The notes under the pieces: model-generated | Seen by the model: the letters and a program-made list of their open reading frames with translations, nothing else | Told to the model about the DNA's origin: nothing | Databases searched by the model: none | Source of the DNA: Mauremys mutica | Taxonomy: Eukaryota > Chordata > Testudines > Geoemydidae | Assembly: GCF_020497125.1 (NCBI RefSeq) | Contig: NC_059075.1 | Span: forward strand, 110,461,222 to 110,525,221 | Reading direction: 5' to 3' | DNA: 64,000 nucleotides | Part shown: piece after piece, positions 11,919 through 24,818 of the stretch | Position numbering within the stretch: the stretch's first letter is position 1 | How the letters are laid out: each line of letters opens with the position of its first letter | Made by a program: the position numbers and the translations under genes

Positions 11919-12307
11919 TGTGATGAAGTGGGAATGTTCTTAATATTTTCTCTGAATACTGTGTGGGTGCCTCAGTTTCCCCTGCAAGATGCCAACTGAA
12001 GGTGTTGGGGACAAAGAGATCAGGTGGCCTCCTTGTCCGGAAGAGACACAGAGGCCAGAGGAGGGAGTGTCAGTTTGGAGCTGGCTGGGGAAATGGGGAG
12101 AGACCCAGAACTTGGTTCTGGGCTCTCCACCCCGCAAGATGGACCTGACAGAGGGGTTCTGTTTTCTGTACCAACAAGCTCTGTTTAAACTGTGTTCCCG
12201 TCATCTAATAAACCTTCTGTTTTACAGTCTGGCTGAGAGTCACATCTGACTGCGGAGTTGGGGTGCAGGGACCTCTGGCTGCCCCAGGACCCCGCCTGGG
12301 CGGACTC
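11919..12307 (+). repeat. LTR-like repeat fragment
   Basis: It starts TGTGATGAAGTGGGAATGTT and carries a poly(A) signal (CTAATAAACC near 12209) about two-thirds along, as in the R region of an LTR. It is cut off abruptly at 12307 where duplicated segment A begins. No coding region is attached. I recognise it as a turtle repeat, but the exact family is not certain. Confidence 0.5.
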
Positions 12308-12839
12308 AGCCTGTTATAGAACTACCTGATTAGTAATTGGATATGTTGGCTGGCATCTTTTTTTACGTGTTCGCTCCCCCTGATGTTAGAACCTGGCTAC
12401 ACCACTGGGGAGGGGCTTCCTAGACCTGTGCAGCTGGGGCTTAGGTGAATTTTGTGATACTGTGCCCCTCCCCAGCTACCACCCTGCAGTCCCCACTCCT
12501 GCACCATGCTGGGCAAGGGGCAGCCCCATCCCCAGTGAGGCTATGGTGAGGGGTGGCAGCAGGGGAGGCCACACGTGATGGCAACCTCCCCCCTCGGTAC
12601 CCACCATAGGGGAGGTAAGTGGGTACCGAGGGGGGAGGTTGCCAATATTTCAGATGATTCGGACTCTCCTTACCCTCAAAGACTGATTGTCTCCTTGCCT
12701 GCTCTAACCCAACCTGGAATATTGGTACTGAAGATGGGAGGGACCAGGTTACCATCCTTGCCCCACTATCTGGATCCATTCTGTGTTTAACATCCTCCAT
12801 CTGCAGTCTGAAGAGAGGAAGCAGCTAAGTTTGCAAATC
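12308..12839. repeat. Chimeric duplication: copy of A, short inversion, inverted copy of B
   Basis: Positions 12308-12623 copy 8469-8786 directly. Positions 12621-12643 are an exact reverse complement of 12580-12602 (23 bp, 18-nt loop). Positions 12644-12839 copy 9822-10017 in inverted orientation. The three parts abut without filler, which fits serial template switching. Confidence 0.88.
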
Positions 12840-13592
12840 AGGAGCAAGGCAGTTGGTGCAGGCTCTAGGGACTCTCACAGATTCTTCCAGTAGACATACC
12901 CTCTTTCTGGAGTCACTCCCGTCATGGAGATAGGAAAAGATCCCACTATAACTGGCTTTTCCCATCGTATCTGCCTCTTTTTTAGCTCAGGAGAGGGAGA
13001 CATGCATCTTAGCCAGAGTTGGCCTTTCCAACACATCCGGGTTCCTTTCACAACAAAAGTGGGGGAACACAGGTGAACCCACTCAGTGTTGGGCTGTGAG
13101 GAGGGAACTGCCTTCTTCCCACAGCAGAGCTCCCCTGTGAGACCACACAGCAGTGTGAAGCAGAAGAGACTTTTCCCTTTGACTATCTCAGCTTAATCTT
13201 CTCCCTAAAGACTGCAGGGGCATCAGGTGTTACAGCACTTCAGAAGGTGATGCAATACTGACAGGAAAAAGTCCTCAAATGGCGGAGGCAGCCTTGGATG
13301 CACCTGGGGATTAGCCAGATTATTGAATCAACCTGTTAGCTGAGAGTTTGAAAAGAATGTCAGCATTTTCCCCTCAGTAAATCTCTGTGGCAAGGAACCC
13401 TTCCTTGTTAAATCTGCCAACTGTGGAGGCAGAACAAAACTTGGTGGGAACAGCAGAGGGCCATTGAGCAACAGGTGTTTTTCTGAACCAAGAGTGGCTT
13501 TGTAACAGAATTACAGTGATTAAGCCCACAAGTTACTTTAACCAGCAATGGCTCCTTCTACATGATCATTTCTCATCCTTCTGCATCGCTCC
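12840..13592. other. Spacer without recognisable feature
   Basis: No exon, repeat family or simple repeat could be supported. Confidence 0.4.
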
Positions 13593-13600
13593 CCTGCCAC

Positions 13601-13957
13601 CAGGGCCGGCTCCAGGCACCAGCATTCCAAGCTGGTGCTTGGGGTGGCAATCTGCAAGGGGCGGCGGCCCCTGTTGTTTTGCCCCCAGGCAGCGCGCCGA
13701 ATTGCCGCTGCGGGCGGCGGGGGCAGTCCGAGTGCCCTTAGGGCGGGGCAGGCACGTTTCCGCGGTGGCGGCAATTCGGCAGCAGCTTCTATGTTTAGCT
13801 GTCCGCAGCGGCTTCAGCTAAACATAGAAGCTGCCGCCGAAGTGCCGCTGCCGCCGAAATGCGCCTGCCGCCCTAAGGGCGCACGGACTGCCCCTGCTGC
13901 CTGCGGCGGCAATTCGGTGCGCTGCTTGGGGCGGTGAAAACTGTAGAGCCAATCCTG
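13601..13957. mobile_element. Non-autonomous hAT-like transposon with perfect 8-bp target duplication
   Basis: The ends are CAGGGCCGGCTCCAGG and the imperfect inverse CTGTAGAGCCAATCCTG. Both sides carry the same 8-bp direct repeat CCTGCCAC (13593-13600 and 13958-13965), the length expected for hAT insertion. The GC-rich interior has an 18-bp perfect inverted repeat (13784-13801 and 13815-13832). Its open frames carry no transposase. Confidence 0.9.
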
Positions 13958-13973
13958 CCTGCCACACACATAC

Positions 13974-15057
13974 TGTGACAATCAGGGTCCAGACAACCAA
14001 AGGGGAGAACAGACTGTTATAGCCCCCCCAAATAAGTAGTTAAACCAAGTGATTGCACACTGTATTATGCTATAAAAATATATATCAAGTTAGGTCTTTT
14101 ATGAGAGCTTATAAAGTTCTGAGCTTGATAGTCATTAGATGCCTACAGACCCTGGTTATGTATTTGTGTATATAGAAAACTCTGTTTCCCATCTGTGATG
14201 AAACTTTAGCTCCATCTCCCAGCAGGGTGGTGAGCAGTCAGGGAAACGCATCTCCCAAGCCAGTTGTTTACACCAAACTGGTTTAAAATAACTACCCAGT
14301 GTCCATTCCAGGAAAAGACAGACAGACAATGATAGATCATTAGAGTTCATGGAAAGATGCTGAGAACTCCAAATTGAAAAAAAAAAAAATCATGGCTCTT
14401 GAACATCAAGTCAGGAGGGAGTTCCCCGCACTCTGATTAACCATGAGTTACTGTGGACTAAGGAACAAAAAGGCCTTTTAAAAGTAGGCTTGGAAGTGAG
14501 CTTTTTTAATCCAGAATTTAGGGACCAGTTGTGAAGCAGGAGGCTGCCATGAACGCTGAATCACTACTACAGGTAAGGGGTACACTGGAAAACTTTTAGG
14601 CAATGGGCATCTTATTAAAAAAGGGACTTTATCTATTATGGAAGTGTAATGCCCAAGGTTGCATCTTTGTATTTATTTCTTTGTAACTTGTATATTTGCT
14701 TTTCTTTACTATTTCATCATGGAATCAAATTTTTCTATTAAATAAACTTTTTATTTTTATCCCAAGCAGGCCTCTAGTATGCAAACTGTGGGGAGTGTGT
14801 ATGCCAATTTGAACTAATTGGGGGGCTGATTTTACACCTGCAGGGGTGACAAACCAGAGAAGAATGGAGTCTGTCTGTCTGGTAAAGAACCCGGGGAGAC
14901 TCAGGACTGGAAAGGCCAATGGTGTCACCCTGCACAGAGTAACTGGGCTGGTGAGAACCAGGGTGAGACCTTATGCTTGTGGTCTGGCTACTGGTGCCAA
15001 GGATCTAAACCATAGTTGCACAGCACAAAGGCCAAGGTTAAAGGGCAAATGGTGACA
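13974..15057 (+). repeat. Probable solo LTR-like repeat
   Basis: It begins TGTGACAATCAGGG and ends near GGTGACA, with AATAAA at 14741-14746 followed by a T-rich stretch, as in an LTR. No gag or pol coding sequence is attached. No clean target duplication was found, so boundaries are approximate. Confidence 0.4.
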
Positions 15058-15089
15058 GAACGTCTCACCGATCTGAGTGGTCCCCAAAA

Positions 15090-15840
15090 TATCTCATTGC
15101 ACAAACTCCATACTCCATTCCTCCAGTCCTGCACCAGTGGATACCTCTGGAGAAGGTCCCATAACCACAAATTCCTGCCACTGTTTTCTCTTCTTCAGTT
15201 TTGCCATCTTTTTGGATAAGCAGCAATACTTCTTCCTCTCAAGCTCCTATGCCTACTACCCTCAACTATTTGCAACCTGCAGCTCTCCATAAAACACTCT
15301 TCCCCCAACTGCCCCTTCATCCCTGTCTGCACGAGAATCTTCCTTCCCTCTCCTTGCTTTCATGCCCCATTCTCCTCCCACGTCAGACAGACTATCCTGC
15401 CCGCTCTTCATCAACAATCACCCCACCAAGTTAATTCCTTCTCTTCTCTAAGCTCCATCCCATCTGCACTCATCTCACTGCTGCACTAGCCTTAACCTCG
15501 TCAAACTGCTCCGGCTTCTTTCCCTCTTTACATGAGCAAACCTTGGCTTCCTTACCTCAAAACCATCCCTCATCTCGTCCGACTTCTCCAACTACTGCCC
15601 CATTTTCTTCGCTTCTAAACTGAACATGTTTACAGTCATGGCTTTGAATTCCTCCTCCAGTTCCATCCTGGATCCTTTACCATATGGACTCTGCCGTCTT
15701 CACTCTATTGAAGCCACTCAAAGATTTCTAATGATATTTTCTGGCCAAGTCCCATCGCCTCTATGCCATCCACATCTCTTCTGACCCCTTAGCTTGCATT
15801 TGACACCATCATTTATCCTCTCCTTTATATTGTATCTATC
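15090..15840 (+). pseudogene. Old L2/CR1-group LINE reverse transcriptase remnant
   Basis: Broken + strand translation keeps the order of a non-LTR reverse transcriptase: a block like SSDFSNYCPIFFASKL, then SSILDPLPYGLCRLHSIEAT, then SGQVPSPLCH and AFDTI. Frames are interrupted many times. I infer an ancient L2- or L3-like copy. Confidence 0.55.
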
Positions 15841-16424
15841 ATTTCCCCTCTTTGCGGGGGAATCCTCTTCTCTCTTTCTCCACCTGCAAGGCTAACAAAA
15901 ATTTCTTCCCTTTGTCTATCAAACCATATATGCTTGCAGAAGAGTACACTGAAGGAATGGGGAAGCTGTTCATATGTTTTCCCCATTTAAGCATGCCTTC
16001 CACCGAGGAGATGCAGACACCATGTGGCAAACAAAGTACACTTGCTGGACATGTTTAAGTTCTGAAAAATACACCATGTATATTGACAGTATGGTGTTGT
16101 CCAACTTTCCTAATTTCAACTGGGAAAAGAGGATTAGAGACCTTTCTAAAAGCAGTCTGGTAGCACCAGCTCCCAAGGAATTTTTTTAAATGTCTAACAA
16201 TGCATTCCTAGGGCAAAAACATGCTCTTGAGATTTAAGGATCCTATGAAATAAAAGCTATCCTTACCAGGGATCAGTTAGATATAAATACAGTTGAACTC
16301 TAGATGCAGGAAGTTACCCTAACCCTAGCATTCACTTAATAGCTATTCTTTGAGAATGTCCCCTACCCCCGCAGTGCATCGTTGCATTCTTCTTGTCCTA
16401 CAAAACCCTTAATACAGAGGGGGA
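15841..16424. other. Spacer without recognisable feature
   Basis: No gene or repeat boundary is supported here. Confidence 0.35.
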
Positions 16425-18430
16425 AAGAAATCCAGGAGAGCTGGCTGTATTTTAAACAAACCATCCTCATGTGCAGAAAGAATAGCAAATATGGCAGGCA
16501 ACCAACTTGGCTTAACAGTGAAATCTTTGGTGAGCTTAAACACAGAAAGGAAGCTTACAAGAAATGGAAACCTGGACACAACTACTAGGGAGGAGTATAA
16601 AAATATTGCTCGAGCATGCATGGGTGTAATCAGGAAGGGCAAAAACTGGAGTTGCAGTTAGCAAGGAATGTGAAGGGTAACAAGAAGGGTTTCTACAGTT
16701 ATGTTAGCAACAAGAAGGTGGTCAAGGAAAGTGTGGGACCCTTACTGAATGGGGGAGGCAATCTAGTGACAGATGTGGAAAAAGGTGACAATGCTTTTTT
16801 TGCCTCGGTCTTCACAGATAAGGTCAGCTCCCACACTGATGTCCTGGGCAACACAGTATGGGAAGGAGGTGAGCAGCCCTCTGTGGTGAAGGAACAGATT
16901 AAGGACTATTTAGAAATGCTGAACATGCAAAAGTCCATGGGTTCAGATCTAATGCATCTGAGGGTGCTGAGCAAATTGGCTGATGTGATTGCAGAGCCAT
17001 TGGCCATTATCTTTGAAAACTCGTGGCAATCAGGGGAGGTTCCGGACAATTGGAAAAAGGCAAATATAGTGCTCATCTTTAAAAAAAGGGAAGAACAACA
17101 ACCCGGGAAACTACAGACCGATCAGCCTCACCTCAGTCCCTGGAAAAATCATGGAGCAGGTCCTCAAGAAAATCATTTTGAAGCACTTGGAGGAGAGGAA
17201 GGTGGATTCACGAAGGGCAAATCATGCCTGACCAACCTGATTGCCTTCTATGATAACTGGCTCTGTGGATATGGGGAAAGCAGTGGACGTGATCTATCTT
17301 GACTTTAGCAAGTATCTATCTTGATACGTCTCCCACAGTATTCTTGCCAGCAAGTTAAAAAAGTATGGATTGGATGAATGGACTATAAGTGGATAGAAAG
17401 CTGGCTAGATTGTCGGGCTCAACGGGTAGTGATCAACAGCTCGATGTCTAGTTGGCAAATGGTATCGAGTGCTCCAGGGGTCGGTTTTGTTTAACCTCTT
17501 TATTAATGATCTGGATGATGGGATGGATTGCACCCTCAACAAGTTCACAGATGACACTAAGCTGGGGGGAGAGGTAGATACACTGAAGGGAAGGGATAGG
17601 GTCCAGAGTGACCTAGACAAATTGGAGGATTGGGCCAAAAGAAATCTGATGAGGTTCAACAGGGACAAGTGCAGAGTCCTGCACTTAGGACGAAAGAATT
17701 CCATGCACCGCTACAGGCTGGGGACCAACTGGCTAAGTAGAAGTTCTGCAGAAAAGGAGCTGGGGATTACAGAGGATGAGAAGCTAGATATGAGTCAGCA
17801 GTGTGCCCTTGTTGCCAAGAAGGCTAATAGCATATTGGACTGCATTAGTAGGAACACTGCCAGTAGATCGAGGGAAGTGATTATTCCCCTCTATTCGGCA
17901 CTTGTGAGGCTTCACCTGGAGTATTGCGTCCAGTTTTGAGTCCTCCCACCCCTACAGAAAAGATGTGGATAAATTGGAGAGTCCAGCGGAGGGCAATGAA
18001 AATGATCAGGGAGCTGGGGCACATGACTTATGGAGGAGAGGCTGAGGGAACTGAGCTTGTTTAGTCTGCAAAAAGAGTAGAGTGAGGGGGGATTTGATAG
18101 CAGCCTTCACCTACCTGAAGGGGGGGTTCCAAAGAGGATGGAGTCTGGCTGTTCTCAGTAGTTGCAGATGACAGAACAAGAAGCAATGGTCTCAAGTTGC
18201 AGTGGGGGAGGTCTAGGTTGGATATTAGGAAACACTATTTCACTATGAGGGTGGTGAAGCACTGGAATAGGTTACCTAGGGAGGTGGTGGAATCTCCATT
18301 ATTAGAGGTTTTTAAGGCCTGACTTGACAAAGCCCTGGCTGGGATGATTTAGTTGGTGTTGGTCCTGCTTTGAGCAGGGGGTTGGACTAGACCTCCTGAG
18401 GTCTCTTCCAACCCTAATCTTCTATGATTC
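16425..18430 (+). pseudogene. CR1 LINE, 5'-truncated, broken reverse transcriptase plus 3' end
   Basis: About 2 kb of CR1 on the + strand. It carries the finger/palm region ([31 protein letters not shown]), a degraded LDFSK motif near 17300, the active-site block FTDDTKLGGEVD (normally FADD), and the thumb and C-terminus (KKANSILDCISRNTASRSRE, HLEYCVQF). The CR1 3' tail ends at about 18430. It has several frameshifts and stops and no endonuclease domain. A short local duplication of CTATCTTGA breaks the frame at about 17297-17325. It cannot encode an active protein. Confidence 0.92.
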
Positions 18431-21400
18431 CAGTGCAGCTTAACCAGGAATAATTCAGTTCTGGGCACTTCATTGTCAGAAAGCTAACATATGAGATGGA
18501 GATCAGACAACAAAAATTGTTAGGTTGCTGAGAGAGTTTACACAAGGAGAAATGTGGTGTTATTAGACAATGTACTGTAACACCCTTGGAATATTATTTC
18601 AATGGTAAATGTCAGTATTTTAATTCAGCTACAATAAGATATGATAAGCTTTTTAACTGATGATCACCAGTCTGGGAAATATCGAAACCAGCACAGCTCC
18701 TCAGGTGTTTCCCCACACCTGCATGATTTGGTCAGGTATTTTTGTCTAGTGGGCATTCGTCATATTCCTGTTTCCTACATATGAAAGCAAGAATAGATTA
18801 AACATATGCCAAATTAAAGTTACTGATGTGCTAGACCAAGTTTTAATGGAACTCTCTTAATCAATTAAACCATATAATAGGAGAGAGACCAGCAACAGCC
18901 AACAAATTTCTTTCTAATAAGACACAAGTGTCAATTATTTGACTAATGAAAAGTCTACCTAATGGTTGGATGATTTTGTTCTATGATTAGTGCATTTTAT
19001 AGCCACACAGGAGACTTGGGTTCTATAGTTTGGTCTTTGACTACCTCAGGGTGGCAGATGGTCCAGTCTTGCTGAGGATGGTTTATATGTATAGCTCTGA
19101 AACAATTATGTAGCAGGGGAAAAAATGTGTTAATGGGCTCCTAGAGAATCCTCCAGGCCCAAACGAAATTGTGGGTATGGAATAGACTGAAGCTGGGGCT
19201 TTTCCTTGTGAGTGCAGGAAAATCTGGCAGATTAGAAATAGGCATTTGTTAACATTGAGATGACACTGCTGTTTACCCTTCCTAGCCTTCTAGACTCCCT
19301 CCCTGGCTCTCCCTCCTACCCTGAAAAACTCCCACCAGCCTCCTGATATTAACAAGAAACTTCAGACCCAGATACCTCTGTGCACCAGCTGCCCTCTTCC
19401 CTGATACATACAGCATTTGACTGCACAGGGAGTTTGAAAACTGTTCCAGATTGCACACCACCAGGGCTTGGTGTGAATCACCCACTGCACCTCAATGCAT
19501 GCAGTTCAAGAAAGAGGGCAGCAGCCCCCACAAGGTCAGCCAAAGCTGTAACTGCTGCAAGTGGAATGGAAGAGCACTACTTGGATGCACAGAAGGACTG
19601 AAGAGCAAAGGAAAGTCAGGCTGAGGTAGCTTGCCAGTTATACTGAAAGGAAGATGAAAGGTAAGGTGATCAATATTAATCCAGATATTAGGGGATCCAG
19701 AGAAAACCTCATTTTTGTACAGGATGTCAACAAATGTACAGTAAGGAGCAATCCTGCTCTGACAGGAACCAGACTAGCTAATATCTAATGGAATCTATAG
19801 CGAAATGATCCAATTTGCTGTTCAGAATATGGCTGCCAATATTTTCAATAAGTAATTAGTACAAAACAGAAAGGGTAGGCAAAAAACTAACCTATTAAGA
19901 TTAGAGTAACACACTGAAACACTGTCAAGGAGACTGGTATTTTACTCAGGATATGTATTTTACTGGATACTGAGGGAGACAACCAGTCCATATCATTTGA
20001 ATTTGTGGTTACATACTACAGGATAACTGTGTAAATGGAACAAAAGATTTGAAGGAATGGTAGCACCTGAATTAAACAACCTGGTTTTTAGAAATGCTGA
20101 GCATCTGGAGCCTCCATTAAACTTTAGGATGAAGCTACTCAACAATTCTTAAACAAACAAAAAAACCCACACCCTTAGAAGTCATTTACCTGCAAATTCA
20201 CTTGACAGTGAAGAAAATCAGTGCAAGTTTTTATAACTTTACAAAATTTGCTTTACAAATCACAACTGCTTGACTAGAGTGATGCAAGTTTAATATGTGC
20301 AATTATGAAAATCTGCACCACAATGAAGGAGTTCTGATGTTGAAATAAGTGATGTTGTGGTTAAAAAAAAAGCAATACCACTTTACTTAGCAGATGGGCC
20401 CTTGTGTGTATTCAGTTTTCCATCAGCTTACTTTGAGACATTTTCATTACTTTATTCCTGTTAGTGTGTTGGCACTAAAAACCCACCATGGGAGAGTGAG
20501 CTGGATTATTTTACAGCTCATGCATCCAAATGAGTTTCAAATGCAGTAATTTTTAATAACTGGGGATCATGTGAAAGTCAGAAACAGACTTTCAGATTTC
20601 AGGTCTGGCTTCAAGTAAAGAATTCTAAGAGATTAGCACAGAACCCCAAGTTACTCTGTACATATACAATAGTCACTTTTCAAAATATAAACCTCATTTA
20701 TAGAGTTTTGTTTCCCACATAACATGTAGGAGCAGAAAGCTTTTGTTTTGCAGATTAAGTACAATACAGTATTTGAAAAACTATGATACACTATATCCGA
20801 ATACATTTTAGCATGTTCCCACTTCCCCTCCAAAACAGGAAAGTAACATGGAAGACAGATAAATTTATTAGGTTACTGTTCTAACCATTTATTTTTTGTT
20901 TCAAGGTAACATAGTTCTTTTGATGCATTTATCTCTTTTCAATCTTCTATATAGTCATAATAAAGAAAATCCTCCAATTTGTCAGAATTTTCTTTTGATT
21001 TATACAAATGAAATGATCACGATAAATGTTACACATTGGAGTGTAAATCAAAAAGTGCACAATATTCTGTCCTGCTGTTCAGTTATTTTCATGTGTCAAT
21101 GCCTAATACTGTACTTTGAACAATAATACTGTTTTCACTGCATAAACTGCTTGAGAGAAGATACAATCACTTTGGTAATGTCCAACCATCATTTCACAAA
21201 GCAAACTATTTTTCTTTAGTTTTGTTCACAACACTGCTAGTGTGGCTCTCTGAACCATCTCATCCAATACAGAATTGTGGACACTTGAATAAAGCTTGAT
21301 TATTATTTTTTTTTAAATACATCCAACATTCTAAGACATTTATTAATCCTTCTCCTTCCTCCTCCCCACATTTAATACACAATTCACCACAACTTGAACC

Positions 21401-21822
21401 AAAGCAAAGTGAACTAAAACAGTACACAAAAACAGTGTCTCAGGTGTCCTTTAATGAAGGTATAGGATCTGTATTTCCAGAGGGACAGATGTACAATGGG
21501 ATTTGGAAGAATGAAATAGCAGCTCTCCTTGCATCTGCTGCAGCACTCACTTTAACATAGCATGGTTTAACATCTCCATTTTTTTTATAATATAGCACAC
21601 AACAGCACAGGTTCCAAAGGTACAAAAATGTGCCCATTAAAAGGACTTACTTGGGACACCCCTCTACTCCCCAACTAAGGGCTATTTGGGACCTAATTGG
21701 CCCTAGTTACTGTCTGTTATTTTTAATTGCCAAATTCAGAAGGTAGTTTAATACAGTACTTCAGTTTACCTAGCCAAACTTGTTTGTAGGAGATGTCAAT
21801 GTTTTTAAAGAATGGCTAGTGA

Positions 21823-21960
21823 TTTGTTGGTGCCCAACTTGGGACACCCTAAAGGGGCCTGATTTTCAGACGGAGGGTGCTCAACACTGTCAGAAAATCT
21901 GGCCCCTGTAAGCAATCTCAACTTAGGCACCCAATCCACAATAACTTGTCACTTTTGAAG
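21823..21960. repeat. Dispersed low-copy repeat
   Basis: It holds the wording GCCTGATTTTCAGACGGAGG and GGTGCTCAACAC, resembling the stretches at 45598 and 49430. It looks like an old dispersed repeat; family not named. Confidence 0.35.
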
Positions 21961-23348
21961 GATTTTGTCTTTCGTTTTTAACTTACATTCAAAATACATC
22001 ACTGGCCCTTGACTGAACCAAGTTAATACCTATCCAGTTCCATTGCCTAAGTCATCTAAAAAGTAAGAAGTCACAAGGCATGTTTAGTCATGCAGCATCC
22101 AATTCCTCACAAGGGCATTGCACTGCATGGCAACAGAAGCCTCATTTAGTGTGCAGTTCCAACATCTTACTAGTACTGCATTTCAAGCCATCATAGTAAG
22201 GGTGTGCTTGGTTACAAATGTACATACTGTAGGACAGTATGCCTCAAAGATATAGATATATATAATCTCAAAGAGAAATGTTACAGTCTGAATATGAGGG
22301 GTTGCTTGTAACTTTTGACTCCAGTGTTGGCAGACATGCTCCTTTGTATTAAATCTGTCCTACACATCCCTACTGTTGACAGCTGCTAATTCCCAGCCTG
22401 TCTTAACTGCAGAGCTTGATCTACTTAGGTAACCTTTGGTGCATCTAAAAGTCTGAAGGATGTAAACAAGATAATTATGTCTAATTGATTTCTTCAGAGG
22501 AGATGCAAATCTTTGCTCTTGTAGAACAATGAGCTATTAATGCATAGAGTTAGGAAAACCACTGTAAAAGCTGAACATTATAGCCTTTCTACTCTCAACC
22601 TCAAAAGAAACCAACACACATACCTGATATGACTGTAGGAGAGGCTTTTCACCACTATTATGCTTCTCTGCAGTGCAGAGAAGGAATTGTACAAGTATTA
22701 ATTGTTCAGTGCCCAGCAATTTGGTCACATGATTAAACAATAAAATGTTAACTGAGAAAATATTGTCTAAAATTAGATCTTGTACTTCATTTTTTAAAAA
22801 GTCAGATGGACATGTTGTGCCTTGAGGATCAGATAGGATGATTTCTCCCCACCCTTTTTGTGTTGCAGCATCATGTGATCATAACCTGCTCTCCATGACT
22901 GATGTAGTGTTAACTATGTAATCAACATTACCAAGGAACAATCTGACAGGGAACAGAGGAAGGATATCCATTTGGTTTCTATCAGTCGCTCCATTTGACT
23001 AAGAACAGGGAAACCAAGACTAGTTAAGGTATTGCTTTCCTCAAGATAAAAAAAAACCAAAACAAACAGACATGTATAGTCTAATGACCCAATACTGACT
23101 CTGGAGGACATTTCATGCAATTCATTTTGGATTTCTTACATCCCACCCCCCCCTTTCCTCAATTGACTTATAAATAATTGCTAAGCAAAAAAAATTCCTC
23201 CCGTGTCCTGTGTTACCAAAAGGAAAAAAACTGAACTCAAAGCTAGTGTAAAGGGGGATGTTGAGAATATTAATCTTTTAAAAATGTGGTCCTAAAAATG
23301 TACATGTGCAGTAGACGTCAAATGAATATTAATGCTATTCTGACTAAG

Positions 23349-23349
<1 letters not shown>

Positions 23350-23393
<44 letters not shown>

Positions 23394-23398
23394 ATATA
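23350..23398. repeat. (AT)n microsatellite
   Basis: About 24 uninterrupted AT units, followed by a broken extension to 23410. It lies within about 0.8 kb of the AP2A2 stop codon, so it may be in the 3' UTR. Confidence 0.95.
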
Positions 23399-24013
23399 TA
23401 CTGTGTGGTATGGCAGTGCTCCAAATGAACAACAAGATTTTAAAACATACCCTGGAATCTGTCCTCTCTACCCATCACAAACTTGGTGCCAATACCTTTA
23501 AGAAACTTCATTCATGAGTTCAGTCAACCAGTCACATCACTTCTGACTATCTTAATCCAGAACCGAAGTGTCGGATCAATTTCTTGCAGATTGGTCAATC
23601 TGACCCTCAATAAAGATATGAATTAAGCTCACTGGACATTCCATTTGGTTTCTTTTAGCTCAAAGCAGAAAGGTGCACTTAGTAAAGGCACTAAAGCACC
23701 ATGCTACCAGCAATTTACAGTGGCATTTCAATGAGAATACTCAGTTATCACACTTGCCTAAACTCATTTCCCTTTAGTTAAATTTTAAAAAGCCCAACTT
23801 CTTACACAAAAAAAATTAGAGCACAATTAATATAGATACCTCTCTCACCCTTTATATAGCATAAGCTAAAAAGCCATGATTTTTTTATATCTAGAAGTCA
23901 TTTTATACCGTACATTTTATATCCTTAATTTCATATGAAAGGGACAAGTCCTTTTAAGGCTGGGAGTTGGTGGTGGGTAATGTTGCAGTACTCAGACACT
24001 GATGTACAAGACA

Positions 24014-24019
24014 TTTATT
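24014..24019 (-). promoter_or_regulatory. Candidate proximal poly(A) signal of AP2A2
   Basis: AATAAA on the - strand, 65 nt past the stop codon. Whether it or a more distal site is used cannot be decided here. Confidence 0.35.
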
Positions 24020-24083
24020 TGCAGCAGGATGAGGACAACTATTGCAGAAATGGAGAAACAAAACTGGACTGATCTTGTTACTA

Positions 24084-24161
24084 TTAAAACTGTTCTGACA
24101 GCAGTTCACATAATCTCTGAGATACGGTTTCTTTACTTGTTCGTAGTGTGAGTCTATACAT
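24084..24161 (-). CDS. AP2A2: AP2A2 last coding exon (appendage C-terminus)
   Basis: Twenty-five codons beginning [11 protein letters not shown] and ending CELLSEQF, with stop TAA at 24084-24086. The acceptor CTTTCAG lies at 24162-24168. It forms the end of the alpha-appendage platform, whose arginines help bind endocytic accessory motifs in mammals. The initial ATG is an internal methionine. Confidence 0.97.
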   Translation of the reverse strand: MYRLTLRTSKETVSQRLCELLSEQF

Positions 24162-24567
24162 CTGAAAGAGAGCACATAAGAAATCTATGTATTATAAAGA
24201 CAACAGTAAAACACGTCTGCATTTAGATGGATTTATTAGAAAAAGCATACAGATTAAGTAACAAAGCAGTACAGGTGCCACTTGGTCATGATATGAGCAA
24301 TGGCTAGTAATTTTCATATGAGACTGACAACTTTATTCAGGCACAAAAAAAATATTTGAAGTCTGCAGGGACAGATCCTCTGAGTTCTGAAGGCGTTTAA
24401 TGTGCTTTGCCCAGATCTAACTGTGCTCTAAAATAAATAGATTTTCCTGCTTAACTACCTATCTAGAAATTTCAAATCTCTGCTACCATACCTTGGTGCC
24501 GAAATACAGACAATCCTTGAAAGCCCGTTAAGTGATCAGCAGCAGGAAGAGGAGGAATTGCTTCTGA

Positions 24568-24818
24568 GGCTATGGCTACACTTGCACTTCAAAGCGCTGC
24601 CGCGGCAGCGCTTTGAAGCGCTAAGTGCAGTCAAAGCGCCAGCGCTGGGAGAGAGCTCTCCCAGCACTGTCCGTACTCCACCTCCCTGTGGGGAATCATG
24701 TACAGCGCTGGGGCTTTGACCACACTGGCGCTTTGCAGCGCCGCAATTTGCAGCGCTGGAGAGGGTGTGTTTTCACACGCTGCTGCAGCGCTGCAAATTT
24801 GCAAGTGTAGCCATGGCC
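24568..24818. mobile_element. Palindromic MITE, copy 1
   Basis: Terminal repeats GGCTATGGCTACACTTGCA and its near inverse at 24800-24818. The interior is rich in AAAGCGCTGC-type inverted words. Flanking TGA triplets (24565-24567 and 24819-24821) make a 3-bp target duplication. The termini resemble those of the Harbinger element at 29297, so a PIF/Harbinger MITE is inferred. Confidence 0.82.

Larger units (their letters stand above)
18431..24083. other. Intergenic spacer and AP2A2 3' UTR
   Basis: AT-rich sequence. The right part, ending at 24083, is the 3' untranslated region of AP2A2 (- strand); its left limit cannot be fixed from sequence alone. It contains the AT microsatellite at 23350 and the dispersed repeat at 21823. 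No other gene was recognised. Confidence 0.5.

Noticed and set aside
13974..15057. Endogenous retrovirus provirus
   Set aside because: Only an LTR-like stretch with a poly(A) signal is visible; no gag, pol or env coding and no second LTR.
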